Origin: Sphingomonas sp. 67-36
GTDB lineage: Bacteria > Pseudomonadota > Alphaproteobacteria > Sphingomonadales > Sphingomonadaceae
Direction: 5' to 3'
Length of the DNA: 64,000 nucleotides
NCBI GenBank assembly: GCA_001897375.1
Contig: MKSU01000010.1
Span: 1-64,000, forward strand
The position numbers were made by a program, and so were the translations under genes. Below the pieces are notes generated by a model, which did no database searches, was not told where the DNA came from, and worked only from the letters and a program-made list of their open reading frames with translations. Shown here in pieces: positions 42,103-54,000 of this stretch (position 1 is its first letter; each line of letters opens with the position of its first letter).

Positions 42103-44321
42103 GCGGCCAAGTCTCCTTCGCGCAAAGCAATCGGGAGTGTGATACGCACGGTTGTCCCTGTCTCGTCCGACGCCAGCGTGAGATCGCCTCCGGCCGACAT
42201 CATCAGCTTACGCGCGATGTAAAGGCCCATGCCGGTCCCCTCGATACCGGTCGAATTCCTGCCCCGGTAAAAGCGCTGCCCGATGAAGGCCAACTCGGCG
42301 CCGGGGATCCCCGGGCCTTTGTCGACCACCGTCACATGCACCGCCTCGCCATCAGGATGGACGCCGATGGTGATCCGGCCATCTTCTATCGAATAGCGCA
42401 CGCAGTTGTCGAGGACCGCACTCAACGCGATCGGGAAAGCAGGGCCGTCGGAGATGAAAAGCTGCTCGGTTGCGAGTTCCAGGCCGAGGCGCTCCTGCGG
42501 AATATGCGAGGCGGCCACCTCACGGACGAGCAAGTTCGCATCGATGACCCCTCGCTGGTCACGCGGAGATGATGCAATGTCCACGGCGGCGTTATCGACA
42601 AGACGACTCAACAGATTCGAAATGGTCTGCACCGAACTGCGCAGCCTTCCGGCACGCTTGCGCAGATCCGCCGCGCTCATCGCTTCCGCCTTCCGATCGA
42701 TGATCTGCGCCCCGCTATCGATCACCGACAGCGGGGTACGAAGTTCATGAGACATGATCCTCACGAACCGCACCTGCTCCTCATTCGCAGCACGTTGCCG
42801 CATCAGGGCAAGGCTCACCGTCCTCTGCTGCGTCCGGATGCTTTCGTTCGCAGCGCCCAGTCGCTTGCCGGTCTCGACAAGCCGATGCCCGAGGGTATCG
42901 AGCTCCTCGACCTCGGACCCTTCGAATGTCTGCCGATAGTCTCCGGTCCCGATCCTCTGAAAGAGCGCGGAAATCTGGTCAAGCGGCGCGGCGATCCTGG
43001 CGCTCATCCGGCTCGCGCGGCGGTTGAGGAACATGAAGAAGAGCACATAGAAGAAAAAGAGCGCCGCGAGCATGACGAGGCCCACGGTCTCGAACTTCTG
43101 ACGCAGCGCGTCTGCCTTGGCGTGAATGCGGGCAGTCGGCGCTATGACGACAAGCCGCCAGTCGGGACCTGCAATCCGAGCAAAGCTCGCGAGATGCGGA
43201 GCGCCGGCGAAAGTGAACTCCGTAACCCCATCCGGCGATCTCCCCATGGCAGCCACGAGGGTTTTCATGTCGGCACGCTTGCGGAGGTTGAACTGATCCG
43301 GCTTGAAGGTGTCTGACCGGATCGCCTGCGCATAATGATGATCGGTCAGTTCCTTGAGGCCAAAATCCCGTTCGCCAGCTGGCGGCAGGGCGATGATCCC
43401 CCCTTTGCGATCGACGAGGAGCGCGTAGGCATCCCAGGGGAGATGAAGGTCCAGAAGGCGGTTGACGACGGTATCGAGTGTCAGATCGATGCCGGCTACG
43501 CCTTCAAGTGAGTTGCCCTCCCAGACCGGCACGATCGAGGATACCATCCAGCCATGGCCGGCAGGATCGACATAGGCATCTGTCCAGACCGGTACGCGAC
43601 GCGGATTGTGGGCGGCATCAGCCTCGTAGTAGAAATTGTACGTCGGGATGGCCATCCGCCTGGGATACTGTCGGATGACGTCCACATAGGGATAAATCAG
43701 ATTGTAGCTGTCATGCGAGTTGAAATAGATCGAGCTGATGGAGGTATCGCTTCGCGCGATATCGATCATGATTGGTTCGAGCGCAGCCAGCTTCCAGACC
43801 TTGGCGATTTCCTTTGGGCCGATCGGCCGTACATTGCTATAGAAGCCTGCCGTCGTGCCGATGTCACGCTTCGTGTAGAATGCGCCATCGCTCGAAAACC
43901 CGTAGCGCGCCTTGTCTTCCGCCGTCGGCTCGAAGCTGCCATTGAGCGCCCGCTGCGTCAGGAGGGCAAAGGTCTTTGTCCGCCGCGATACGTCGGCGAG
44001 GCTCGTGTCGATGGTCTGCGCCTCGCGCCGTGCTACGTCGGAAAGATAGTCGTGCGACAGACTGTTCAGCTCGGCAATATTCTGGCGATAAATGATGAGA
44101 TTGCTCACCCAGTAGACGGCGAGGAAACTGAGTTCGATGACAAGAAGCGGAATGATCGCCGATCGCATGTACGACCGCCACAACCACCTACGCAGGGGGA
44201 CTTTTGCAGCTTCGCCGGGAGCGCCGCTATGACGCTCTTTGGCAACACCCCCATCTTCGCCTGACCGATGGCTGCGCAGGAACCGAAGGAATCTCACAGG
44301 GATGGCGCGACTGAAAACCAA
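42099..44321 (-). CDS. Membrane sensor histidine kinase with dCache-like domain
   Basis: Up to 740 residues. A first membrane segment (IIPLLVIELSFLAVYWVSNLII) stands near residue 60 of the longest frame. A periplasmic region of about 320 residues follows with the pattern of a double-Cache domain (YPYVDVIRQYPRRMAIPTYNFYYEA, GVAGIDLTLDTVVNRLL). A second segment (VMLAALFFFYVLFFMFLNRR), HAMP, HisKA with SHELRTPL, and HATPase boxes NCVRYS, DKGPGIP, GTGMGLYIA follow. It is divergent from another kinase gene; the start near 44321 overlaps it and the true start may be internal, for instance near 44170. The gene overlaps the receiver gene downstream. Confidence 0.88.
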   Translation of the reverse strand: MVFSRAIPVRFLRFLRSHRSGEDGGVAKERHSGAPGEAAKVPLRRWLWRSYMRSAIIPLLVIELSFLAVYWVSNLIIYRQNIAELNSLSHDYLSDVARREAQTIDTSLADVSRRTKTFALLTQRALNGSFEPTAEDKARYGFSSDGAFYTKRDIGTTAGFYSNVRPIGPKEIAKVWKLAALEPIMIDIARSDTSISSIYFNSHDSYNLIYPYVDVIRQYPRRMAIPTYNFYYEADAAHNPRRVPVWTDAYVDPAGHGWMVSSIVPVWEGNSLEGVAGIDLTLDTVVNRLLDLHLPWDAYALLVDRKGGIIALPPAGERDFGLKELTDHHYAQAIRSDTFKPDQFNLRKRADMKTLVAAMGRSPDGVTEFTFAGAPHLASFARIAGPDWRLVVIAPTARIHAKADALRQKFETVGLVMLAALFFFYVLFFMFLNRRASRMSARIAAPLDQISALFQRIGTGDYRQTFEGSEVEELDTLGHRLVETGKRLGAANESIRTQQRTVSLALMRQRAANEEQVRFVRIMSHELRTPLSVIDSGAQIIDRKAEAMSAADLRKRAGRLRSSVQTISNLLSRLVDNAAVDIASSPRDQRGVIDANLLVREVAASHIPQERLGLELATEQLFISDGPAFPIALSAVLDNCVRYSIEDGRITIGVHPDGEAVHVTVVDKGPGIPGAELAFIGQRFYRGRNSTGIEGTGMGLYIARKLMMSAGGDLTLASDETGTTVRITLPIALREGDLAA

Positions 44322-46137
44322 TTTTCCTTACCTGGAACAAAATGCCCTCGATGCCTTCGCGCTTCTAGGGACTCCGCTTTACATCTACAGTTTCGAAACA
44401 CAAAGAATCTGCTGGGCCAATCACCTGGCCCTGGCCTTCTGGGATTCTCCTTCTGCAAAGGAGCTCCTGAACCGCCCCATGACGCCCTATAGCGATTCAA
44501 CGCGCATCCGCCTCAGCGATTATCAAGACGCCTTCGCCAGGGGCGAAATACGGCACGAGAGCTGGACCTTTTATCCAAAAGGAAAAGCGACCTCGGCCAT
44601 GTGCCGCTGCAGCGGCGTCAGCCTCCTTGGCCATGGTCACGCCATGCTGGTCGAGATTGAAAACACGCTCGCCACCGAGTTGCCCTTCGCTGACCTGCGC
44701 TCGCTCGAGGCACTGCGCCACACCCCGCTCATGATCTCCCTCTTCTCCGAGGAGGGCTTTCTCCTCACCCAGAACCCCGCCGCAACAGCGTGTTTTGGCG
44801 GACTCCTCCACGGGCTCGGGGAAAGGGCGGACGCCTTTGGAAAGCTCTTCGCCGAGCAAGATGCTGCGCGATCGATTCTCAAGGAGGCGCGCCAGGTCGG
44901 GGCCGTGCGCACGACAGCGGTGATGGCACTTGAAGGTTCGCCCGTTCACTCTCTTCAGGTCTCGCTCGTCAGCGACCCGGTTACCGGCCAGAACGCCGTC
45001 CTCGTCTCGCAGGAAGATATCTCGCATCTCCTCGAGATGTCCCGCCAGCTTGCCGCGAGCGAATATGCCCTCGACGCCGTTCTAAACCTCAATCTTACCC
45101 CCGCTCTCGTCCTCTCTGAAGCCGACGGCCGCGTGCTCAAAGCCAACGTGTCCGCCAGCCGGCTTCTTGGTGAGGGCCGTGAGGAGCCTGACGGCCCCGA
45201 AGCGATCTTCGAAAAGACGCAGGACTATGCACGGCTCCGCTCGATGGTGCTCGCGAGCGGAACCGGGGCGCTTCCGACCCGAGTCAGGCTCCATGACGGC
45301 CGCACCTCTTGGTTCCATATTTCCGGGGCCAGGATCCGCTACGAGCGCAATGACGCGATCGTTATCCTGATGACCGACGTCGATGACGTGTACCAGACAA
45401 CCGCTGATCTCGAGGCCGCCCTATCGAGCGAGCGGCGTGTCAGCGATATGCAGCGGCGCTTCCTCGCCATCGCGTCGCACGAATTCCGCACACCCCTCGC
45501 GATCATCGACAGCGCCGCACAGCGGCTTGAGCGTCGCGCGGAAGAGAAGACGCCCGAGCAGATCCGGGCGCGCGCCGCGCGCATCCGCAGCACCATCAAG
45601 AACCTGCTTCATCTTCTGGACAATACGGTCGAGCGTGTCCGTCTCGACCAGGGGGAGATGGGCTATGCACCCGAGCATGGCGATCTCGCGGCCGTCATTC
45701 GCCGAGTGATTGACAGCTTCTCGGAGAAGGATCCGCAGATCGCCTTCCGCTTGGATGTCGCCGACCTGCCGCCCGTCGCGTTCGATACGATGCTCATGGA
45801 ACAGCTGATGAGGAACGTCATCTCCAACGCGATCAAATATTCCGAGGGGCAAACAAAGATCGAGATAGCCATCACCGCGCCAGCGGACTCGGTGCAGATC
45901 GAAATCCGCGATCACGGTATCGGCATCCCTGTTCCGGAGCGCGACAGGGTGTTCAAGGCCTATGCGCGTGCGTCAAATGCCGAAGGGATCGAGGGAACCG
46001 GTCTTGGTCTCTCGATCGTCCATCATATCGTCGACCTCCATGGCGGGACGGTTGGAATCGTTAACACCGAAGGTAAAGGCACCACGATCAGGATCGACCT
46101 TCCTCAGCGCCGCGAGACCGACCTCGAAGGACGCTAG
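44302..46137 (+). CDS. Soluble PAS-containing histidine kinase
   Basis: 611 residues from ATG 44302 (MARLKTNF); ATG 44239 is an alternative. No membrane segment. Three PAS-like domains: residues about 15-115 (PLYIYSFETQRICWANHLALAFW), about 135-250 (PLMISLFSEEGFLLTQNPAATACF) and about 260-375 (TPALVLSEADGRVLKANVSA). HisKA with SHEFRTPLAIID, then HATPase NAIKYS, DHGIGIP, GTGLGLSIV. It would sense an internal signal. It lies between the membrane kinase (divergent) and a receiver-winged-helix gene (convergent), its likely partner. Confidence 0.88.
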   Translation: MARLKTNFPYLEQNALDAFALLGTPLYIYSFETQRICWANHLALAFWDSPSAKELLNRPMTPYSDSTRIRLSDYQDAFARGEIRHESWTFYPKGKATSAMCRCSGVSLLGHGHAMLVEIENTLATELPFADLRSLEALRHTPLMISLFSEEGFLLTQNPAATACFGGLLHGLGERADAFGKLFAEQDAARSILKEARQVGAVRTTAVMALEGSPVHSLQVSLVSDPVTGQNAVLVSQEDISHLLEMSRQLAASEYALDAVLNLNLTPALVLSEADGRVLKANVSASRLLGEGREEPDGPEAIFEKTQDYARLRSMVLASGTGALPTRVRLHDGRTSWFHISGARIRYERNDAIVILMTDVDDVYQTTADLEAALSSERRVSDMQRRFLAIASHEFRTPLAIIDSAAQRLERRAEEKTPEQIRARAARIRSTIKNLLHLLDNTVERVRLDQGEMGYAPEHGDLAAVIRRVIDSFSEKDPQIAFRLDVADLPPVAFDTMLMEQLMRNVISNAIKYSEGQTKIEIAITAPADSVQIEIRDHGIGIPVPERDRVFKAYARASNAEGIEGTGLGLSIVHHIVDLHGGTVGIVNTEGKGTTIRIDLPQRRETDLEGR

Positions 46138-46284
46138 CGTTCAACAATCGATCCATTTTGGCACCATTGGGATTGTCACCGACCGCAATCTCCGGCGGCC
46201 AAAGAGCAAGTCCGGCAGTATTTCCGACCGCGATGCTGCTCATTTTAGCGCTCGATTCGGCCTTCTTTTCGCTGCGCTTCCCGA

Positions 46285-47175
46285 TCAGCCGACCGGCACC
46301 CCCTGTTTCCGCCAGAGGGCCGCGAGATAGCCTCTCATCGCCTCCAGCGTTTCGTCTTCCAGCTGCAGGAGCGTCCGACGCTTGTCGAGAGGGTCCTGCC
46401 AACGGCGAACGAGACCGGCCGCGACAAGCTGGCGGACATAGCGAAGGGCCGTGGTAAAGGGCACTTGCGCCGCGGCACAGACGCTCGACGGCGGCACCGG
46501 CCGTCCTTTGAGCCCCGCCGACGTCAAATCGAGGAGAATCTCCCAGGCGGGATCGGCGAAAAGCGCGGAATCCAGGAAGTCGGATCGGCTCTGCCGCGTC
46601 TTGACGATGGACCGCACAAAGGCCTGCAGTTCCTCGGGCGTCGGATCCCGGCCCTCACGGCTGTCACTCGGTTGCGGAATCTCCACGGGGCGGCCAGCGC
46701 CGGTGCGGGCGAGCGCCGCCATCAGGTTGAATTGCCCGACCAGCTGCATCCAGCGGGTCGAAGCCCGCCGAAGCGCGCCGGAAAGCGTCTCCCGCCCCAC
46801 CGGTTTTGTCAGGAAATCAATGGCATTCGAGCGCATGGCCTGGACGACATTTTCAAGCGAGCCGTCCCCCGTGACGATGATCGCGACGAGGGGACGGGCC
46901 GCGACAAAACGCGCGGACAGCTCTTCCAGCAACGTAAGGCCATCCATCAAAGGCATGCGCAAATCTGCCAGAACAATGCCGATCCTGGGATCTTCAGCGA
47001 TCATGCGCAACGCCGATCCTGGCGTCTCAGCCTTTTGACAAATATAGCCTAGGGCTTCGATCATCTCGGCATATTCGTCCAGGCACTCGATATCATCGTC
47101 GACGATAAGAACGGTGCATTGGCCCGAATTCGGAAGCTGGAGCGGATTGTCAAAATGAAGATCGCTCACGGTCAT
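46285..47175 (-). CDS. Response regulator with receiver and MarR-like winged helix
   Basis: 296 residues if started at ATG 47175 (MTVSDLHFDN); longer starts (47214, 47310, GTG 47316) are possible. Receiver: Asp26-28, phospho-acceptor Asp71 (IVLADLRMPLMDG), Thr in IVTGDGS, Lys in FLTKPVG. The C-terminal 100 residues resemble a MarR-like winged helix (DPAWEILLDLTSAG, VPFTTALRYVRQLVAAGLVRRWQDPLDKRRT). This is the only regulator of the cluster with a receiver and DNA-binding part, and it is divergent from the adhesin gene, which it probably controls. Confidence 0.87.
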   Translation of the reverse strand: MTVSDLHFDNPLQLPNSGQCTVLIVDDDIECLDEYAEMIEALGYICQKAETPGSALRMIAEDPRIGIVLADLRMPLMDGLTLLEELSARFVAARPLVAIIVTGDGSLENVVQAMRSNAIDFLTKPVGRETLSGALRRASTRWMQLVGQFNLMAALARTGAGRPVEIPQPSDSREGRDPTPEELQAFVRSIVKTRQSRSDFLDSALFADPAWEILLDLTSAGLKGRPVPPSSVCAAAQVPFTTALRYVRQLVAAGLVRRWQDPLDKRRTLLQLEDETLEAMRGYLAALWRKQGVPVG

Positions 47176-47400
47176 TGATCCATCGCTCCCCGGCCGCTCA
47201 CTTGCCGCCATAATCACACTATTTCCGCCTCTATTGCCGGGGATCAAAGAGCGCCCAAGAAAAATTGGTACATGAATGGCGGCGCTTTCGTCGCTAATTT
47301 GCCTGACCATATTCACGTAGATCGCCTTTCTCTCTCTCGGTCCGCGCGGCGTTACGCTTCTGAAAGATCCGCGCAAAGAAAGAACTGCAAATGATATTAC

Positions 47401-47426
47401 TAATTATAACTGAACATTAATTATAA
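47401..47426. repeat. Direct repeats TAATTATAA, candidate regulator binding site
   Basis: TAATTATAA occurs at 47401-47409 and again at 47418-47426, a spacing of 17 bases, in an AT-rich stretch upstream of the regulator gene. Direct repeats with such spacing are typical of a dimeric DNA-binding protein. By-eye observation. Confidence 0.4.
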
Positions 47427-48027
47427 TCGAGAAAGGTAACCCGCAACGATTAATCAAAAATTTGCTAGTTTTCGTGGGGTGGTGTGAAAGATGACGGTAA
47501 AGCTTTAACCGAGCGTATCGGGCCGCATTCTAATTTAATGCCCATAGCTACCACCACACTTGCGACCGGATCGATGTCTTTCTTATTCTGAGCCTGCTTC
47601 TTTCCTCAGATAAGAATGTGTCTGTCTCCGCCCTTGACCTGATGGCAATACTCGGGGACGGTTCTACCCCGCGCAATCCCCGTGGTTCGACGACAACAGA
47701 TCAATCCCACAGATCAGCTTCTCCCCAAAGCATGGCCTGGCCTGTGCGCCGGATCGCAAATACGTCGCGGTGATAGCTGGTAAAGTTTATACTACATCGA
47801 CGTTAACCGCCTTGTCCAGAATTTATTCGGCAGTATTATTGATGAATTCAGCCAGAAGGTTTGGCCGCAATGTCGCTTTCAAGTCGTCTAATCAGGCCGA
47901 AGGAAACACTTTTATTCAAGAATGCGCTAACATAAATGCAAGCCTATACTACAGAATGTAACCATTTGCTTGTGATTACTTAATCTGAAATGTCCCCGGT
48001 ATTTGAGCGTTCAATCCTGGGGCCTAT
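47427..48027 (+). promoter_or_regulatory. Long AT-rich leader upstream of the adhesin gene
   Basis: About 600 bases of much lower GC content than the surroundings, holding no convincing gene. Together with the direct repeats to its left it separates the regulator and adhesin genes, and should contain the promoters and operators of both. A long 5' untranslated leader for the adhesin is also possible. I see no clear ribosome site before ATG 48028. Confidence 0.45.
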
Positions 48028-51000
48028 ATGAGAAACGTTACCCGCCTTCGCATGTCCTCCTCCGTTATTGCCACGGGCATCATGCTCCTGTCCGGCACGG
48101 CTTATGCCGACCCGACGACCGTGGTTGATGGCGGCGCAAGCAACGGGGCGATCATTACCTCAAATCAAACGACGAACGTTGGAAGCAGCGGTAGTCAGAC
48201 GGTCTACACCGACTTCAGGACCGAAGGGGGTGCCGGCAGCGGTGGCGGCGGTGGCCTTGGCGGCGTTTTCTTCATCGACACGGGAAGCACGCTCAATCTG
48301 AACAATGTGAGCCTGGTCGGCAACACGGCGAAGGGTGGGACCGGCGGCGGGATCACCGTAGTTTCGGCGTCGGGCAAGGCGCTCTCCCTCACTGCGGCGA
48401 GTGCCGACGCCACCGCAACCCCGGTCATCGCGCCGACCATCGCGGCAACCTACGCCAACGGTCAGATTCAGATCACGGGGATGACCTTGTCCTCGGCCAA
48501 CAGCCTGATCGGCGCCGGTGCCGGCGTCGCCATCTCTGGCTCGTCAGTGGGGGCAACGATCTCGTCCGTCACGACAAACGGCTCGGGGCAGACCCTCACT
48601 TTCTCCCAGCCCTATGTGCTGCCCTCGACCGCGATCGCTGAAAGCTCCATTTCGGGGCTCTCGGGAACAAGCGTCAGCACCGTAAGCGTGACAGGAACCT
48701 ATGGCGGCATGGACATCCGCCAGGGCATGGCAGTTTATGGCGACGGCGTTCCGAGCGGCACCACCGTGGCGTCGGTGACGTACGATTCCAATGGCCACGT
48801 CACGAGCTACACAACCTCCAATCCCATCACCCTCGCCGGAGCGGCCAATGGTGGCGGCAGTGGTGGCGTCGGCGGTGGCGGCGGCGGCGGTGGCGGCGGC
48901 GGGCCGTCCCCAGTATCGCAGTCCGTCTATCTCATCACGGCATCGCAGTTCGACGTCACGCGCTACGCGGCCTCGGCGTCGAGCCAGATGTCCAACGTCA
49001 TCAACCCCATCGGGTCGGTCTCCGGCTTTTCCCCGGGTATGACGGTGACAGGGACGGGCATCCCCAGTGGCACGACCGTTCTGGCGGTCGACGCGACGAC
49101 GGGCGCCATCACGCTCTCCAACGCCGTTGACCTCAATGCGGTGACCTCGCTCTCCGCAAGCTTCAACCCCCTCGTCTCGAACAATGGGAATGCCGTCCTC
49201 AAGGTGAACTCGGCGGCAGACCTCGTTGTCGGCCAGAGCGTGAGCGGCCAGGGCATCGCGAGCGGGACGACCATCACCGCCATAAACGGAAATCTCGTCA
49301 CGCTCAGCAGCACGATATCGAGTTCGGGCACCGACGCCATCGCCAACGGCACGATGATCGTCTCCGCTAACCCGGTGCTTTCCGTCGACACATCGGGCCA
49401 GGCGATCAGCTTCTCCTCGACCGCGGGCCTCAAGGTGGGCGCGCTCGTGACCGGCGCCGGCATCCCCGACAACGCGGTGATCACGAGCATCGATCCCAAC
49501 ACCAAGGTCGTTCATTATCGCATCGACGCCGCCGCCGCCAACCTCGCGAAGGGCGGTTCCATGAACGGCCTTGTTTCGACCGGAACCGTCGGCAGCAACG
49601 GCGCCAACGGCTCGGCGGCAAGCTCGTTCAATTCCCAATGGGTCAATGGCGAGGGCCAGAACGGCACGAACGGCTATAACGCCGGCAACGGCAGCGGCGC
49701 CGCGGGCGGCAATGGAGGCACAGGCGGCACCGGCAGCAACGGCAGCACCTACAACTTCTCGCTCATTTCCCAGGCGACCTCCGGCCCGCTCCGCGTAACG
49801 CAGGCAGCAGGCCAGGTCGTTGCTGCCTTTTCAGGCCTCCAGTTCGCGCTTGGCACGTTCTTCATCGGAAAGCTCGCGACGGAAGTCACGCAGATGGTGA
49901 GCGACATCACCAACCTCGCGTCCTGGACGACCGATCTCAACAAGGGGCTTGTCGCGTTCGGCGGCACCGGCGGGCAAGGCGGTAGCGGCGGCAGGGGGTC
50001 GGATTTCTTCGGCGGCGGCGCCGGCGGTAGCGGCGGCGCAGGCGGTGCCGGGGCGCTCTCGATCACCGATGGCGGCGCCGGCGGCAATGGCGGTGCGGGC
50101 GGTGCGGGCGGCTTTGGCGCGGGCGGTGGCGCCGGCGGCGCGGGCGGCATTGGCGGCGCTAACGGGCAAAGCGTGAACGGTCAGGACGGAGCAGGGGGCG
50201 CTGCGGGCTTCGGCGGCGGCGTGGGTTCTTCCAACGGCAGTGGCGGCGGCGGCGGTTCGGGCTATGGCGGCGCCATCTTCGTGCGTAGCGGCGGTGCCCT
50301 CCATCTCACCGGCAATGGGCTCATCGCCGGAAACACGGTGCTCGGCGGCTCGAGCACGAATGGCGGTCAGTCGGGTAACGCGGTCGGCAGTGGCCTGTTC
50401 ATCATGACCGGCGCCGACGTCGTCATCGCTCCCGGCACCGGCCACGTCATCACCGTGCTGGACACGATCGCCGATGATAGCCGCCTCAATCTCCCCGACA
50501 GTTCGATCGCCACCGGCTTTGGGGCCGGCGTGCACATCACAGGCGGCGGTACCGTCCAGTTCTTCGGCGCCAACACCTATTCCGGTACGACCTCGATCGA
50601 AGGCGGCACGCTGGAAGCCCAGGACGGAATCGGGATCAATACCAACAGCCATATCGACCTCGCCGGGTCAGGCACGATCGGGCAAGGCCTCGATAGCACA
50701 ACTGCCGGCGTATTGCTGAGCACCGGGACGATCACCCGACGCCTGGGCTCGGGGTCGACGCAGCTTTCCTGGAGCGGAAGCGGCGGCTTCGCGGCGACGG
50801 CGGATGGGCTGACGCTCAACTTCGGCGGCAACCTCGCACGGCAATCCCTCGTCTGGGGGGTTAACAGCTTCGTTCCGGATGGAAGCACCCTCGTTTTCGG
50901 CTCCGACGCTTTGGACGCAACCGGTGCCGTCACCCTGCTCAACACGATCGACCTCAACGGCCTCACCGGACGCATCGCCGTCTTCAACAACATCGCGAGC

Positions 51001-54000
51001 AACAATGACTACGCCGTGCTTTCAGGCGCCGTCACGAATGGCAGGCTGCTGGTCAATGATGCCGGATATGCGGGCTCCCTCTTCCTGACCGCGCAGAACA
51101 GCCTCTCCGGCATTACGGTCAACGACGGCCTGGTATCCACCACGTTGAACGGGCAAGTCGGCCGGCTCATGAACGCCCAGAGCGGCGGCGACGTGACCGT
51201 AAACGGCGGCACGCTCCTGCTTGCCGGCGCCGAACATCTGACCAGCGTGGATGTCACCGCCGGCAGCCTCGTGACGCTTTCGACGATTACCGCGAACTCC
51301 GTCACAAACGCTTATGGCGGGCTGATCAGCTTCGGCGGTACGACCACGACCGACGATATCGACAATAGCGGGATGCTGCTGATCCACGGGTCGACCACCG
51401 CGCACGATGTCGTCAATCACAGTGATGGCGTCACTTCCTCCTCGGCGTCACTCGGCGCCCGATCGGTGCTGAATGACGGCACCTGGCTGCAATCCGCCTC
51501 GATCGACACCAGTCTCCAGTTCACCAATAATGGGCTGCTCGCCATCCTGGGCTCGGTCGATCCAAATACGAACGCGCAAGTGGCCGCGACGCGCACCATC
51601 ACCACCGGCGGCTTCGCCGGCGGCGCGAGCGGCATTGTACAGCTCGGCGGCTCCACGGGGTTGCTCGCCAACACGCTCGTGATCGACCAGTCCGGCGACA
51701 GCATCTATGCCGGTAGCTTTACCGGCGCGGGTTCGCTCACCAAGCTGGGCGTCGGAACGCTGACCCTCACCGGTGCGAATGATTTCACAGGGGGGCTCGC
51801 CATCAGTGGCGGAACGCTCGACACGACGGGCGGAGGAACTCTGGCCGACACGCTTGCCGTCACCGTAGCGCCTGCGTCCACCTATATCGTCGGCACGGCC
51901 GATACGATCGGCTCGATCAGCAATGCCGGATCGGTCATCAGCAACGCAGACCTCGCCCTTGGCACGCTCGACAATAGCGGTACCGTCACGGTCAATGCGG
52001 GCTTCACCTCGGCTGGAAGGGTCACAAACACAGCCGACGGGACCATCTACCTCGCTTCGACCTCGACACCGGCCTTCGCCAGCCTCGCCAACAATGGCCT
52101 CATCACGGCCGATGCGCCGCTCACCATCGAGGGCGAGTATATCCAGAACGCCGGCAGCCTTTCCGCCAATGTCGGCCTCTCGTCAGGAACGCTCTCGGGG
52201 ACCGGTGGCGCCATCCTTCTCGCCGACGCGAGCGTCCACTACGCCATCGATCAAAGTGCTGACGGCACCTATGCAGGCAGCCTCACCGGCGGCGTGGTCG
52301 ATAAATCCGGACTTGGGAAACTGACCCTCAGCGGTGCGGCCGGAAGCTTCGCTCCGATCGTCTTCGACGTAATCGAAGGGCCTGCGGCCGCGGCATCGAC
52401 GCACGTGTTCGGTTCGCAAATGATTGCGCATGTCGGCAGCGAGGGCGGCCTCGACCTTTCCGCCGATCAGGCGATCGCATTGCTCGACAATTACGGCATC
52501 GTTGCACTTCGGGCCGACCTGACAACCAGCGGACCAGTAATGAACAACGGCCTCATTGGCGTGATCGGGTCGACCGACGGCAATGGCACCGAGACGATGG
52601 CGGCGACCCGCACAATCGTCACCGCCGGCTTCAACGGCGGATCGACTGGGCTCGTCCAGCTCGGCGGCCTCACCGGCAATATGGCCAACAGCCTCGTCAT
52701 CGATCAATCAGGCAACAGCAACTATGCCGGCAGCTTCACCGGCGCTGGCTCCCTCATCAAAACCGGGTCCGGCACTCTGACGCTGACCGGCGCGAGCAAC
52801 TTCACCGGTGGCCTCGCGATCAATGGTGGTACGCTCGACACCACGGGCGGTGGCACGCTGGCAGACACACTCGCCGTCACCGTCGGTGCCGCCGGCACTT
52901 ATACCGTCGGCACAGCCGATATCATCGGCGCCCTGACAAACGGCGGACATGTCACCGCGAACGCGGACTTCGTCGTCGCCTCCCTGGCAAACACCGGCGT
53001 GGCAGCCTTCAACGGCAATTTCGGCGTTCAGGGCGATGTCACCAATGGTGCGACCGGTGTCCTCACGCTGGCCGCTAACAAGCAAGCCTTGATCGCCGGC
53101 GCACTCAACAATTCCGGCAGTCTGACCTCTGGCGGCACCCTGCAGGTCGCCGGCGCCGTCACCAATGCGTCTGGCGGGTCGATCACCCTTCAGGCGGGCA
53201 GCAGCACCCAGTTCGGCAACCTTCTCAACAACGGTGCGATCACGGCTGATGCAGCCTTGTCTACCGGGACGCTTTCAGGAACCACCGGTTCGATCGCCAT
53301 GGGCTCGAACACATTGTCGATCACCCAGGCGGCCAACGCTGCCTATGCCGGCTCCATCACGGGGACGGGGAGCGTCGTCAAAACCGGGTCGGGCACGCTG
53401 ACCCTCAATGGCGCTGCAGGCAGCTTCGCGCCGGCAAGCCTTACCATCCAGCAGGGCACGGTTGCTGCCACGACGCAGAACAACCTTGCCTCGACCTTGA
53501 CCGTCAACATCCAGCACGACGGCGCCCTGTCGCTTGGGGCAGATCAGGCGATCACGACGCTTTTCGGCAACGGCTCGCTCAATCTGGGGACGAACGTTCT
53601 GACCCTCTCCGCGGGGGGAACCTTCTCGGGACAGATTGGCGGCTCGGGAACCGTGAACCTGCAGTCGGGCACCTTCACGCTCAACAACAACGGGACATCG
53701 CAGAGCCAGAACTTTACCGTCAATCCGGACAGCGTCCTCAACATCGCGCAGGGTTCGACGGTCGCCACCAACCTCCTGCAGGTCAGCCATGCCACGCTCA
53801 ACCTGATGGGCAGCGTCAACACGACGACGGCGCGGTTCGACGGCGCAATCGTCCAACTCGGAAATGGTGTCGATCTCGACCAGAGCGGCGCGACCAAGGG
53901 ATCGATCACCGCAACGACGACCTATGTCATGGGCGGCAGCATCTTGCGCGGAAACGGGTCGGTGACGGGTCAGACAATTGTTGGCGGCCAGTCCGCCGGC

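Noticed and set aside
47770-47961. Frame of 63 codons upstream of the adhesin
   Set aside because: No ribosome site and a composition that follows the AT-rich DNA; more likely part of the control region.
49660-50330. Short GGC-rich repeats that could suggest a CRISPR or satellite array
   Set aside because: They are codon repeats for Gly/Ala in the adhesin frame with no constant repeat-spacer spacing.
49831-50652. Open frame on the - strand inside the adhesin gene
   Set aside because: Shadow of the glycine-rich region; Ala/Arg-rich without recognisable domain.
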